A DNA stretch of 64,000 bases from CAXMST01 sp963793415 (GTDB lineage: Bacteria > Actinomycetota > Thermoleophilia > Solirubrobacterales > 70-9), in the NCBI GenBank assembly GCA_963793415.1, contig CAWCAC010000002.1, positions 372,001-436,000 of the forward strand, given 5' to 3'. Both the position numbers and the translations under genes were made by a program. The notes under the pieces were generated by a model that saw only the letters and a list, made by a program, of their open reading frames with translations, had not been told where the DNA came from and did not search any database. This document shows, in pieces, positions 35,344-42,657 of this stretch (position 1 is the first letter of the stretch; each line of letters opens with the position of its first letter).

Positions 35344-36843
35344 TCAGGAGATCAGGCGGGCGTCGGAGATCTCGACCCGGAAGCCGTCCTCGCCGTCGGG
35401 CGCCGGCGCCAGCTCGGTGATCCAGATCAGGAAGTAGCGGTTCGCCGCGGTCGCGTTGAGCTCGATCACCTGCTCGTCGTCCTCGACCGTGATCGGGCCC
35501 GCGAGCGGCTCACCCCACTTCCTCAGTGTGGTCGGTGGGGAGGAGGCATCGGAGCCGTAGACCTCGACCGTCCAGCCGGTCTCGGGCGTGTTGATCACGA
35601 GCTCGGTCGGCGTCACGGGCTCGCCGGCGTCGAGGACCATCCCGACGCCCGGCTTGAGCGCGGAGAGCTCGGCGAAGTCGTAGGTCTCCGTGGTCCAGGC
35701 GGTGCCGTCCTTATTGCCGTCGGTCGCGAAGCTGAGTTCCTCGTCGTGCTCGACGCCGTCCCCGGGGGCGGGGTCGAAGGCCTCAATCGCGGTCGCCTCG
35801 ATCGGCGTGCCACCGCTCGTGCTCTCCGGCGGCGCCTCCTGCGAGGGCCCCTCGTCGCCGGTCAGAGCCGCGATCGCAATGGCCGCGGCCGCAGCCGCGA
35901 TCAGCAGCAGCGCTCCTGCCCAGGACATGCTCTTGCGGCTGGGCAGCTTACGGCGCTTGCGCGGTACCGAGTCCAGCACGGTCGTCGCTTCGCCGGTCGC
36001 GTGACCGGCGCGGACGACTTCGACCTCGAGCGCCTGCTCGAGATCGGCGAGGAAGTGGTTCATGTCCGGGTAGCGGTCGTCAGGGTCCTTGGCGACGGCC
36101 CGCTCCAGCGCTGCGGCGAGCGCGGCCGAGGTTTCCGGCCGTTTCTTCTGCACGTCGGGGACGTTTTCGTTGACGTGCTTCATCGCGACGCCGACCTGGG
36201 TCTCAGCGACGAAGGGAACGTCGCCGGTCAGCATCTCGTAGAGGAGGATCCCGAGCGAGTAGACGTCGGTGCGCGCGTCGACCTCTTTACCCATCGCCTG
36301 CTCGGGTGAGACGTAGTCGGTGGTGCCGAGAACCCGGCCGGTCGCCGTCAGACCATGCGCCTCGAGCGAGCGGGCAATCCCGAAATCGGTGATCTTCGCC
36401 CGGCCCTCTGCGTCGATCAGGACGTTCTGGGGCTTGACATCGCGGTGGATGAGGCGGGCAGCGTGAGCGGCGGCGAGTCCGCGGCCGATCTCGATCGCGT
36501 ATGCGGTTGCCTCGTCGAGGCCGAGCCGCCCCTCGGTGTCGATCCGCTTCTTCAGCGTCTCGCCGGGTACGTACTCGAAGACGATGTAGGGGTGGCCGCC
36601 GTCGTCGCCGGCGTCGATTACGGCGACGAGGTTCGGGTGCGAGAGTGAGGCGACCGCGCGGGCCTCGCGGCGGAAGCGCTCGAGCTGGTCCTCCTGGTCG
36701 GAGATCTCGCGGTGCATGATCTTGATCGCGACCCGGCGGTCGAGGACCTCGTCGACGGCCAGGTAGACGGTCGACATGCCGCCGCTGCCGAGTTTCGACT
36801 CCAGGCGGTAGCGCCCGGAGAGTTGGGTGCCGATCATCGTCAT
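35344..36843 (-). CDS. Ser/Thr protein kinase with MviN-like extracellular domain
   Basis: A 499-residue membrane kinase. The kinase domain (residues 12-275) is complete: LGSGGMSTVYLA, Lys41, HRDVKPQN (catalytic Asp135), DFGIAR and YVSPEQ. One transmembrane helix is near residues 312-330. The extracellular region (about 350-499) is a galactose-binding/discoidin-like fold: DGNKDGTAWTTETYDFAEL, LKPGVGMVLDAGEP, TPETGWTVEVYGSD. This strongly resembles the C-terminal domain of actinobacterial MviN flippases. So the kinase may sense a wall glycan or lipid II-linked signal. It stands alone, divergent from nothing, with the tetR gene upstream on the same strand. Confidence 0.9.
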   Translation of the reverse strand: MTMIGTQLSGRYRLESKLGSGGMSTVYLAVDEVLDRRVAIKIMHREISDQEDQLERFRREARAVASLSHPNLVAVIDAGDDGGHPYIVFEYVPGETLKKRIDTEGRLGLDEATAYAIEIGRGLAAAHAARLIHRDVKPQNVLIDAEGRAKITDFGIARSLEAHGLTATGRVLGTTDYVSPEQAMGKEVDARTDVYSLGILLYEMLTGDVPFVAETQVGVAMKHVNENVPDVQKKRPETSAALAAALERAVAKDPDDRYPDMNHFLADLEQALEVEVVRAGHATGEATTVLDSVPRKRRKLPSRKSMSWAGALLLIAAAAAAIAIAALTGDEGPSQEAPPESTSGGTPIEATAIEAFDPAPGDGVEHDEELSFATDGNKDGTAWTTETYDFAELSALKPGVGMVLDAGEPVTPTELVINTPETGWTVEVYGSDASSPPTTLRKWGEPLAGPITVEDDEQVIELNATAANRYFLIWITELAPAPDGEDGFRVEISDARLIS

Positions 36844-36961
36844 GCGGCTACCGGCCCCGCCGATCTGTCGGTGGGGCGGCCGAACGGGTCGCCACGATCT
36901 CGTTCTGCGCGCGCATCACTGTCGAGTATTTTCGATCCTGACGCACGATGCAGTCGCAGGC

Positions 36962-37003
36962 CCCGTGCCGAAGGAAGGTTTGCGAGATCTCGTGCGGCAC
37001 GGG
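36962..37003. other. GC-rich hairpin between tetR and the kinase gene
   Basis: CCCGTGCCG (36962-36970) and CGGCACGGG (36995-37003) form a 9-bp perfect stem with a 24-nt loop. It is in the 235-bp gap after the tetR stop and before the kinase start, so it may end tetR transcription on the minus strand. There is no T-run. The rest of this gap shows nothing clear. Confidence 0.35.
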
Positions 37004-37078
37004 CCCCAATGATGGCGACCGGAGCACGTGGGCGGGGAAGGCGGCCGTGAGTCGGTCGGCAGCGGCGAGCGCCGCTGC

Positions 37079-37669
37079 TCAGTCGCGGGGGTCGAGCCCG
37101 GCGAGTTGGATCTCGAGCAGGCGTTCGGAGGTGCCCGGCAGGTCGTCCTCGATCTGGACCACGTGGCCGAGCGCGCAGGTGCACATGACGATGTCCTCCC
37201 AGGTCAGGTCGGAGCGGACGCCGCCCTCGGCCCGGGCCTCGCTGACGAGCCGCTCGAGCGAGGGGATCAGGCCTGGCGTCTCGCGCGCGATCGGGGCGTG
37301 GACGGCGACGGCCGTGTTCATCGCCTCATAGAGGCCGCGGTCGGTGCCCTGTACGGCGCAGGCGGAGCGGATGTAGTGATCGAGCCGCCCACGGGCGTTG
37401 AGATCGTCGCGGGCCAGCGCCTCCTCCATCAGCGCTCGCAGCGAGACGAACTTCTCGCGCACGAGCTCGGCGACGAGCGCCTGCTTGTCGGGGAAGCGCC
37501 TGTAGAGCGTGCCGACGCCGAGGCCGGCCTCGCGGGCGATGTCGGCCATGTCGGTCTCCGCGCCGTGCTCGGACATCAGCTTGCGCGCTGCCTCGAGGAT
37601 CCGCTCGCGGTTGCGGACGGCGTCGGCCCGCAGTCGCGGAGCCACCGTGGCTGTGCTCGTCTCGGCCAT
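37079..37669 (-). CDS. TetR-family transcriptional regulator
   Basis: A 196-residue repressor. The N-terminal helix-turn-helix is ILEAARKLMSEHGAETDMADIAREAGLGVGTLYRRFPDKQALV, the TetR signature; the rest is a helical ligand-binding domain. ATG 37669 is chosen because it begins the usual N-terminus; the open frame upstream would run into the operator region. It is divergent from a DHA2-type efflux gene, and two identical-type palindromes sit in the 105-bp shared promoter region, the classic layout of a drug-responsive repressor controlling its pump and itself. Confidence 0.92.
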   Translation of the reverse strand: MAETSTATVAPRLRADAVRNRERILEAARKLMSEHGAETDMADIAREAGLGVGTLYRRFPDKQALVAELVREKFVSLRALMEEALARDDLNARGRLDHYIRSACAVQGTDRGLYEAMNTAVAVHAPIARETPGLIPSLERLVSEARAEGGVRSDLTWEDIVMCTCALGHVVQIEDDLPGTSERLLEIQLAGLDPRD

Positions 37670-37700
37670 CACAGCGAAGAGTAGTGCTACCACCCGCCAA

Positions 37701-37718
37701 ACGGAAATGATATTCCGT
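37701..37718. promoter_or_regulatory. TetR operator palindrome 1
   Basis: ACGGAAATGATATTCCGT: arms ACGGAA and TTCCGT around a 6-bp centre. It lies just upstream of, and touches, the -10-like TATAGT (37718-37723) of the efflux gene, so binding would block RNA polymerase. The same arm/spacer design recurs 27 bp downstream. Confidence 0.7.
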
Positions 37719-37723
37719 ATAGT
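37718..37723 (+). promoter_or_regulatory. -10 element of the efflux gene promoter
   Basis: TATAGT on the plus strand, placed between the two operator palindromes; transcription would start near 37731, inside operator 2. No good -35 is seen 16-18 bp upstream. Confidence 0.5.
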
Positions 37724-37727
37724 GGAA

Positions 37728-37745
37728 GCGGAACACTACTTCCGT
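37728..37745. promoter_or_regulatory. TetR operator palindrome 2
   Basis: GCGGAACACTACTTCCGT has the same design as operator 1: (A/G)CGGAA, 6 bp, TTCCGT. Centres are 27 bp apart. It overlaps the predicted transcription start of the efflux gene. Confidence 0.7.
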
Positions 37746-37774
37746 TTACTTCGCAGCAAGGCAGGGAGGCATCG

Positions 37775-39241
37775 ATGCCGGACTTGAGCAAGAGCAACTT
37801 CAACCCGTGGGCGGCGCTGGCGCTGCTCTGCGCCGCCCAGTTCATGGTCGTCCTCGACGCCTCGATCGTCAACGTGGCGCTGCCGTCGATCGGCGAGGCG
37901 CTCGATATCTCCCAGGAGAACCTCTCCTGGGTCGTCAATGCATACGTGCTCTTCTTCGGCGGCTTCCTGCTGCTCGGCGGCCGGCTCGCCGACCTGATCG
38001 GCCGCCGCACGATCTTCGTCGCCGGCCTCGCCCTGTTCAGCGCCGCGTCGCTGGCCGGCGGCCTGGCGACGAACGAGACGCAGCTGATCATCGCCCGGGC
38101 CCTGCAGGGCCTCGGCGGCGCGATGTTCTCGCCCGCTGCCCTGTCGCTGATCACGGCGATCTTCAAGCAGGGGCCCGATCGCAACAAGGCGCTCGGCGCC
38201 TGGGGTGCCGTTGCCGGTTCCGGCGGCGCCGTCGGCGTCCTGCTTGGTGGCATCCTCACCGACTTCGCTGGCTGGGAGTGGGTGCTGTGGGTGAACGTGC
38301 CGATCGGCCTTCTCGCGATCGTGCTCAGCTACCGCCTCTTGCCCGAGAGCAAGATCGTGGCGACGAAGCGCCACTTCGACATTCCCGGCGCGATCTCGGT
38401 CACGGCCGGGCTCTCGATCCTCGTCTACGCGCTCGTCGACGCCGACTCGGCGGGGTGGGGCTCGACCCAGACGATCCTCCTGCTGATCGTCTCGGCGGCG
38501 CTGCTCAGTGCCTTCGTCGGCGTCGAGCGCCGCGCGCCGGCGCCCCTGGTCCCGGGTCGCCTGGTCGAGATCGCGACCGTCCGCGGGTCGAACATCGTCG
38601 CCCTGCTGGTCGGCGCCAGCCTGTTCTCGATGTTCTTCTTCGTCTCGCTCTACATGCAGCAGGTGCTCGGGTTCAGCCCGCTGGAGACGGGCCTCGCCTA
38701 CCTGCCGCTGGCGGTGACGATCATCATCTCGGCCGGCCTCGCCTCGCAGCTGGTGACGAAGATGGGCTTCAAGCCGATCCTGATGGTCGGGCTCGCGTTC
38801 ATCGCCGTCGGGCTCGCGTGGTTCTCGCAGGTCTCGACCGGCGGCTCGTACGTCGCCGACGTGCTCGGCCCGTCGCTACTGGCGGCGGTCGGCCTCGGCT
38901 TCTCGTTCGTGCCGGTCACGATCGGCGCCGTCTCGGGGATCTCGAACGACGATGCGGGGATTGCCTCGGGCCTGATCAACGCCTCCCAGCAGATCGGTGG
39001 CGCGCTCGGCCTCGCCGTCCTGGCGACGATCGCCAACGGTCGCACCGACGATGCGATGGAAGCGGCGGGCGGCGACCCGGCGGCGCTGCCCGCGGCCCTC
39101 ACAGATGGGTTCCAGGCGGCGTTCGTCGTCGGCTCCGGCTTCGCGGTCCTCGGCCTGATCCTCGCCTACCTGCTGATCGACAAGCGCGACAGCAAGAAGT
39201 TCGCCGAGGAGGGCGCCGAGAACGTGCCCGTGGCGGCCTGA
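37775..39241 (+). CDS. DHA2-family MFS multidrug efflux transporter (EmrB/QacA type)
   Basis: A 488-residue drug:H+ antiporter with 14 predicted helices. Motif A is GGRLADLIGRRTIFVAG, and the antiporter motif C region is GAWGAVAGSGGAVGVLLGG, followed by the DHA2-typical WEWVLWVNVPIGLLAI. Helix 1 has MVVLDASIVNVALPSIG (motif D1). Substrates are not predictable. AGGGAGG lies 6 bases before the ATG. Divergent from tetR and very likely repressed by it. Confidence 0.93.
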   Translation: MPDLSKSNFNPWAALALLCAAQFMVVLDASIVNVALPSIGEALDISQENLSWVVNAYVLFFGGFLLLGGRLADLIGRRTIFVAGLALFSAASLAGGLATNETQLIIARALQGLGGAMFSPAALSLITAIFKQGPDRNKALGAWGAVAGSGGAVGVLLGGILTDFAGWEWVLWVNVPIGLLAIVLSYRLLPESKIVATKRHFDIPGAISVTAGLSILVYALVDADSAGWGSTQTILLLIVSAALLSAFVGVERRAPAPLVPGRLVEIATVRGSNIVALLVGASLFSMFFFVSLYMQQVLGFSPLETGLAYLPLAVTIIISAGLASQLVTKMGFKPILMVGLAFIAVGLAWFSQVSTGGSYVADVLGPSLLAAVGLGFSFVPVTIGAVSGISNDDAGIASGLINASQQIGGALGLAVLATIANGRTDDAMEAAGGDPAALPAALTDGFQAAFVVGSGFAVLGLILAYLLIDKRDSKKFAEEGAENVPVAA

Positions 39242-39314
39242 CCACGGATCCAGCGCCCCCCGCGTGCGGCACTGGGCTTAGCCGCGCCTTAGCCGCTCGA
39301 CCTACCTTCGGCCG

Positions 39315-39980
39315 ATGGAGCCGGTCGCGGGGAATGAGCGCAGGCGCAGGTCGGCGCGGGCCGAGCTCTTCCAGCTGACGCTGGTCGTCGCGCTCGCCCT
39401 GCTGCTGGCGTTCGCGGTCCAGGCCTACGCGGTCAAGCCCTATGCGATCCCCTCGGGTTCGATGCAGCCGACGCTCGAGCCGGGCCAGCGCGTGCTCGTC
39501 GACCGCGCCACCGAGCACCTCGGCTACACGCCCGCGATCGGCGACGTCGTCGTCTTCAACCCGCCGCTCTCAGCCGCCCCCGGAGAGTGGCCCGCGGGCG
39601 ACGACTTCCGCGAGTGCGCGCAGCCGTCGAAGCAGCGGGTGCCGGGCACGGCCTGTGCGGTCAGTGGTGCCGAGCACGCCGACGAGGCCTTCATCAAGCG
39701 GGTCGTCGCCGGACCGGGCGACACCCTCGCGATCCGTCGCGGCGTCCCGATCGTCGACGGCGAGCCGGTCGAGGGCGACTGGAGCACGATCCCCTGCGGC
39801 GCCGGCCCGGGCTGCGACTTCCCCCGCGAGATCGTCGTCCCCGACGGCAGCTTCTTCGTGATGGGCGACAATCGCCCCAATAGCCAGGACAGCCGCTTCT
39901 GGGGGCCCGTGCCCCGGGACTGGATCATCGGCCGCGCGATGGCCACGTACTGGCCGCCGTCGCGGGTCGGAGGTCTCTAG
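39315..39980 (+). CDS. lepB: Signal peptidase I
   Basis: A 221-residue membrane protease that removes signal peptides. A single N-terminal transmembrane helix (residues 19-40) leads directly to the catalytic serine: IPSGSMQPTLEPGQ, Ser49. The general-base Lys is Lys128 in FIKRVVAGPGD. Box E is present as MGDNRPNSQDSRFWG. The insert between the boxes contains several Cys (CAQPSKQRVPGTAC, CGAGPGC), possibly disulfide-bonded outside the cell. Stand-alone gene between the MFS gene and purM. Confidence 0.94.
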   Translation: MEPVAGNERRRRSARAELFQLTLVVALALLLAFAVQAYAVKPYAIPSGSMQPTLEPGQRVLVDRATEHLGYTPAIGDVVVFNPPLSAAPGEWPAGDDFRECAQPSKQRVPGTACAVSGAEHADEAFIKRVVAGPGDTLAIRRGVPIVDGEPVEGDWSTIPCGAGPGCDFPREIVVPDGSFFVMGDNRPNSQDSRFWGPVPRDWIIGRAMATYWPPSRVGGL

Positions 39981-40016
39981 GGCACCAGACCTTTACGGCC
40001 TCGGGGCCTTCGGGCG

Positions 40017-41021
40017 CTAGGGCCGGCTCACCTGTCCGGCGTCGCCGTTCACCGAGCCGATCCGGCGGCTGCCGGGATGGTGCGCAGCGAGCAGCGCGGT
40101 CGCAGCATCGGCGTCAGCCTCGGGTACGACGACGACGAAGCCGAGGCCCATGTTGAAGACCTCGTACATCTCGGCGGCGTCGACGCCGCCCTGCTCGGCG
40201 ATCAGATCGAAGACCGCCGGCACCGGCAGCGGGTCCTCGAGCGCGTAGCCAACCGAGCGCGAGAGCCGCAGCAGGTTGTTGAGGCCGTCGCCGGTGATGT
40301 GGGCGAGGCCGCGGACGTCGGCCCCGGAGCCGAGCAGCTCGAGCACGGCGCGGACGTAGATCGTCGTCGGCTCCAGCAGCACCTCCCCGAGCGACCTGCC
40401 GAGGCGCTCGTCCTCGAGCGAGATCCCCTCGAGCGCCTTGCGGGCCAGCGTGTAGCCGTTCGAGTGCAGTCCTGAGGAGGGGAGCCCGATCAGCGCGTCG
40501 CCGGTCTCGATCCCCTCGCCGGTGACGATCGCGTCGAGCTCGACCAGGCCGACCGAGCTGCCGGAGAGCTCCCAGCCGTGCACGACGTCGCCGACCTGGG
40601 CGATCTCGCCACCCGGGATCTCGATACCGCTGAGCTCGGCACCGGCCCGCAGGCCCTCGCCGATCGCCCCGATCACTCCGGCATCGGCGTTGCGGCAGAG
40701 GATCGTGTCGACGAGCGCGATCGGCTCGGCGCCGACGCAGACGAGGTCGTTGACGTTCATCGCGATGCAGTCGATCCCGATCGTCTCGAAGCGGTCGAGG
40801 CGCTCGGCCAGGACCATCTTCGTGCCGACGCCGTCGGCGCCGAAGGCGATTCCGCGCCGGTCGTCGATCCGCAGGACGCTGGCGTAATGGCCGGGCAGCG
40901 GCACCACGCGGGAGGGCTTGCCGGTGTCGATTCGCGAGAGCGAGCGGACGAGGGCATCGACGGCGTCGTCCGCATCGGACTGGCTGACGCCGGCCGACTC
41001 GTATGCGCTCTGCTCACTCAT
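40017..41021 (-). CDS. purM: Phosphoribosylformylglycinamidine cyclo-ligase
   Basis: A 334-residue AIR synthetase of purine biosynthesis: it uses ATP to close the imidazole ring. The N-terminal YESAGVSQSDADDAV matches YxxAGVD..., then FGADGVGTKMVLA and MNVNDLVCVGAEPIALVD, which form the ATP/Mg site. The usual GGETAEMPG loop reads GGEIAQVGD, an unusual variant, so some divergence in the active-site loop is noted. GLHSNGYTLARK and HITGDGLNNLLRL follow. It overlaps the uppP start by 8 bp. Confidence 0.92.
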   Translation of the reverse strand: MSEQSAYESAGVSQSDADDAVDALVRSLSRIDTGKPSRVVPLPGHYASVLRIDDRRGIAFGADGVGTKMVLAERLDRFETIGIDCIAMNVNDLVCVGAEPIALVDTILCRNADAGVIGAIGEGLRAGAELSGIEIPGGEIAQVGDVVHGWELSGSSVGLVELDAIVTGEGIETGDALIGLPSSGLHSNGYTLARKALEGISLEDERLGRSLGEVLLEPTTIYVRAVLELLGSGADVRGLAHITGDGLNNLLRLSRSVGYALEDPLPVPAVFDLIAEQGGVDAAEMYEVFNMGLGFVVVVPEADADAATALLAAHHPGSRRIGSVNGDAGQVSRP

Positions 41022-41862
41022 GGGGCTGATTCAACCTGAATCGGCGGCGCAGGATCAGTGCCGCCAGGGCGAGGCGGTAGGCCGCGTAGGGCCAGAGCGC
41101 CCGGTCGCGCTCGATCAGCCTGATCAGGCCCTGCGAGGCGAGCGTCGAGGCGAAGGCGGTGCCGACGCCGATCGCCATCGGCCCCGCGAGCTCGGGCTCG
41201 ACCCCGCGCTTACGCAGTCGCACGCCCTTGAGCAGCGCCGCGCCCGCGATCACCGGCAGCGCCACGGTGCGGGAGAGGAGGTTCGACTGCTCGCGGGTGA
41301 AGCGCCGCCGCCGGGCGGCGATCAACGTCGCGCCGTTGCGGGAGACGCCGGGCGCCAGGGCGGAGGCCTGGGCAAGGCCGAGCGCGAGCCCGTCGGCGGC
41401 GGTGGCGTCGCCGCCGGTCCGCTCCTGTGGCGAGCGATCGGCCCAGAGCATCGCCACGGCTCCGCCCGCGAGTCCAGCGGCCATGCCTCCAGGTCCGCCC
41501 AGGCGCTGCTCGATCTCGCGCTCGAAGGCGAGCCCGGCGAGCGCGGGTGGCACGAAGCTGAGCGCGATCACGGCGATCCGCCGGGCGTCGATCCGGCACA
41601 GCTCCTCGCCGATCACTTTGCGCTGGCCGACCAGCAGCGCCAGCGCCGCGCCGCCGTGGACGGCGACCTCGAAGGCCTTGCGGTGCTCGGCGTCGATCCG
41701 CTCGTGGTTCCAGCCGAACAGCCACGGGACAAGGCGCAGATGGGCCGAGGAGGAGACCGGGAGCAGCTCGGTCGGGCCCTGGACGATTCCCAGGACCACC
41801 GCCTGTCCCGCGCTCAACGAGGTCGGGGAGGGGCCGGGACCGCCGGGGTCCGGAGTGCTCAC
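41014..41862 (-). CDS. uppP: Undecaprenyl-diphosphatase UppP/BacA
   Basis: A 282-residue membrane phosphatase that recycles undecaprenyl pyrophosphate, the carrier for peptidoglycan and other glycans. The catalytic (E/Q)xxxE motif is QGPTELLPVSSSAHLRLVPWLFGW (usual form QGLTEFLPISSSAH), and the P-loop-like motif is LAPGVSRNGATLIAARRR (usual PGxSRSG). About eight helices. Cytosolic-side variations (Gly-Pro-Thr, Asn for Ser) are mild. Coupled to the dedA gene by a 4-bp overlap and to purM. Confidence 0.92.
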   Translation of the reverse strand: MSTPDPGGPGPSPTSLSAGQAVVLGIVQGPTELLPVSSSAHLRLVPWLFGWNHERIDAEHRKAFEVAVHGGAALALLVGQRKVIGEELCRIDARRIAVIALSFVPPALAGLAFEREIEQRLGGPGGMAAGLAGGAVAMLWADRSPQERTGGDATAADGLALGLAQASALAPGVSRNGATLIAARRRRFTREQSNLLSRTVALPVIAGAALLKGVRLRKRGVEPELAGPMAIGVGTAFASTLASQGLIRLIERDRALWPYAAYRLALAALILRRRFRLNQPHE

Positions 41863-42554
41863 GCGGTCGAGTCTGCGGGGGCGGCCGTCTCGGGTGACTC
41901 AGGCGTCTCGGGCGCCGCCGGCGCGCCGCCGTCCCCGTCGTCTCCGGAGCCGGCCTTGCGCCAGCGGATGAAGAGCCAGACCGCGCCACCGATCAGGGCC
42001 AGCGCGATCGGGTAGTCGAGGTAGTGCAGGTAGTCGCGCCACTCCTCCCAGTTGTCGCCGACCTCGCGGCCGAGCAGGCCAAGCGCGAAGACCCAGGGGA
42101 TGCAGCCGAGCAGGGTGAACACGGTGAAGCGCCAGAACGGCATCCGCGCGACCCCGGCGGGCAGCGAGATGAAGGTGCGGACGATCGGCAGCATTCGCGA
42201 GAAGAAGACGGCCCAGTCGCCGTAGCGCTCGAACCAACGGTCGGCAACTGCGAGGTGCTTCGGGTTGATGTGGATCAGCCGGTTCTGCTCGAGCAGCTCG
42301 ACCCGGCCGAAGTAGCCGACCGCGTACGCGACCCAGGAGCCGACCAGGTTGCCGAGCACGCCGGCGACCGTGATCCCGAGCAGGGTCATCTCGCCCTCGG
42401 AGACGTTGAAGCCGGCGAACAGCATGATCGCCTCGCTCGGAACGGGAATGCAGGCGCTCTCGAGCAGCATCAGGAAGAAGACGCCGAACAGCCCGACCGT
42501 GTCGATGAAGTCGGTCGCGAAATCGACGATTGGGTCAACGATGAAGTCGGTCAT
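41859..42554 (-). CDS. DedA-family membrane protein
   Basis: A 231-residue DedA/SNARE-associated (VTT) family protein. Members of this family flip undecaprenyl phosphate or other lipids. Conserved segments: FFLMLLESACIPVPSEAIMLFAGF (E-x-x-x-P-x-P-(S/G)-E), GSWVAYAVGYFGR and FFSRMLPIVRTFISLPAGVARMPF with the key Arg and Pro. The tail is acidic and alanine/proline-rich. Its coupling to uppP suggests a joint role in carrier-lipid recycling. Confidence 0.92.
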   Translation of the reverse strand: MTDFIVDPIVDFATDFIDTVGLFGVFFLMLLESACIPVPSEAIMLFAGFNVSEGEMTLLGITVAGVLGNLVGSWVAYAVGYFGRVELLEQNRLIHINPKHLAVADRWFERYGDWAVFFSRMLPIVRTFISLPAGVARMPFWRFTVFTLLGCIPWVFALGLLGREVGDNWEEWRDYLHYLDYPIALALIGGAVWLFIRWRKAGSGDDGDGGAPAAPETPESPETAAPADSTA

Positions 42555-42657
42555 GGCTGGATCGGTACTCGCTTGGCTCTCTGACGCCCTTTGCCGGGGT
42601 GCTTGCGGGTCCCTTACCGCCGACCCGGGCGCTTGACCGAGACTCTACCCTGTGGCC

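Noticed and set aside
35289..35437. C-terminal extension of the alpha/beta hydrolase frame across the convergent kinase
   Set aside because: Low-complexity, crosses the palindromic repeat and the antisense kinase; explained by a frameshift instead.
36150..36175. GGGACGTT near 36160 as a third copy of the inverted-repeat arm
   Set aside because: Only 8 bases match, inside a conserved coding stretch, with no partner arm.
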